DNA from: Colimorpha sp045591485
GTDB lineage: Bacteria > Bacteroidota > Bacteroidia > Bacteroidales > P3
Length of the DNA: 14,768 nucleotides
Reading direction: 5' to 3'
NCBI GenBank assembly: GCA_045591485.1
Contig: JAZNSV010000210.1
Span: forward strand, 1 to 14,768
The position numbers were made by a program, and so were the translations under genes. Numbering within the stretch: position 1 is the stretch's first letter; every line of letters begins with the position of its first letter. The notes under the pieces were generated by a model. It had not been told where the DNA came from. It saw only the letters and a program-made list of their open reading frames with translations, and did no database searches. This document shows, in pieces, positions 14,617-14,768 of this stretch.

Positions 14617-14648
14617 AAATTGCAAAGATACACCTTTTTTTGCAATTT
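14617..14648. repeat. 10-bp inverted repeat around the -7 element of the propeller-peptidase operon
   Basis: AAATTGCAAA (14617-14626) and TTTGCAATTT (14639-14648) are exact complements separated by 12 bases. They overlap the -7 box (14623-14630) and reach to the edge of the -33 region. This arrangement suits a repressor or activator operator, or it may be chance in AT-rich DNA. Confidence 0.5.
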
Positions 14649-14657
14649 CCCCCCCCC
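14623..14657 (-). promoter_or_regulatory. Promoter of the propeller-peptidase operon with a G9 tract
   Basis: On the minus strand TATCTTTG (14630-14623) matches the Bacteroidetes -7 consensus, 25 bases upstream of the start codon. Where the -33 box is expected (about 19 bases further upstream) there is a run of nine G (plus-strand C at 14649-14657), flanked by an A-run. No TTTG is found at the usual distance. Confidence 0.6.
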
Positions 14658-14663
14658 TTTTTT

Positions 14664-14768
14664 CACAAATAACCACCTTTGGATATGAATCTATACTTTG
14701 CCCCTAAAATTTAACATTATTTTAACATTTCGGCCTGTTTATGTATATTACCGGTAGTGCATATCAAC
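14664..14768. other. AT-rich right end with no visible gene
   Basis: The last 105 bases are intergenic. A plus-strand ATACTTTG near 14693 resembles a -7 element but deviates from TAnnTTTG in its first two bases, and no start codon with an open frame follows before the window ends. A divergent gene could begin beyond the edge. Confidence 0.3.

Noticed and set aside
14598..14666. Upstream ATG extending the inactive paralogue by 23 residues
   Set aside because: It lies upstream of the -7 element and through the G9 tract, so it would not be in the mRNA; the internal ATG gives a normal signal peptide like its paralogue.

Overview
The window looks like chromosomal DNA of a Bacteroidota species, most likely order Bacteroidales. 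Five start regions carry the Bacteroidetes promoter signature (TAnnTTTG at -7, with TTG or TTTG about 19-22 bases upstream in four of them). Ribosome-binding regions are A-rich without a strong Shine-Dalgarno sequence. The protein families (DUF4491, OprO/P-type porin, M49-like lipoprotein, LES-type lipoprotein) also fit. Coding DNA is GC-rich and intergenic DNA is AT-rich, so long open frames appear on the antisense strand of real genes. The genus cannot be read from the sequence.

Layout. 1-396: no convincing gene, but a 95-bp perfect palindrome built from 11-bp repeats (38-132) and a minus-strand terminator. 397-2043 (-): zinc-metallopeptidase lipoprotein of the M49 type. 2086-2269: divergent promoter region and tRNA-Ser(GGA) with its terminator. 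2280-5065 (+): operon of outer-membrane porin, inner-membrane nucleoside-recognition (Gate) protein and small DUF4491 membrane protein. 5157-5507 (+): a monocistronic 55-residue 2[4Fe-4S] ferredoxin with a strong promoter and terminator. 5506-6374 (-): a secreted lamin-tail-domain protein whose signal peptide lies in a different frame from its body. 6419-8693 (+): purE, a surface-type lipoprotein, and a fusion of a P-loop kinase-like domain with a dCMP deaminase, closed by a strong terminator. 8733-9700 (+): AraC-family regulator. 9757-9823: inverted repeats between convergent genes. 9865-14597 (-): two tandem paralogues, each a secreted beta-propeller joined to a permuted papain-like (YiiX/NlpC-P60-type) domain. 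The upstream copy has Asn in place of the catalytic Cys.

How they work together. The porin/Gate/DUF4491 set reads as an envelope transport unit with unknown substrate. purE and the dCMP deaminase are both nucleotide metabolism and probably share one transcript with the lipoprotein between them. The two propeller-peptidase genes are 2 bp apart and probably co-transcribed from a promoter with a 9-base G tract where the -33 element is expected. No complete mobile element, CRISPR array or recognised defence island is visible. The least ordinary items are the 95-bp palindrome, the active/inactive paralogue pair with its G-tract promoter, the kinase-deaminase fusion and the frameshifted lamin-tail gene.
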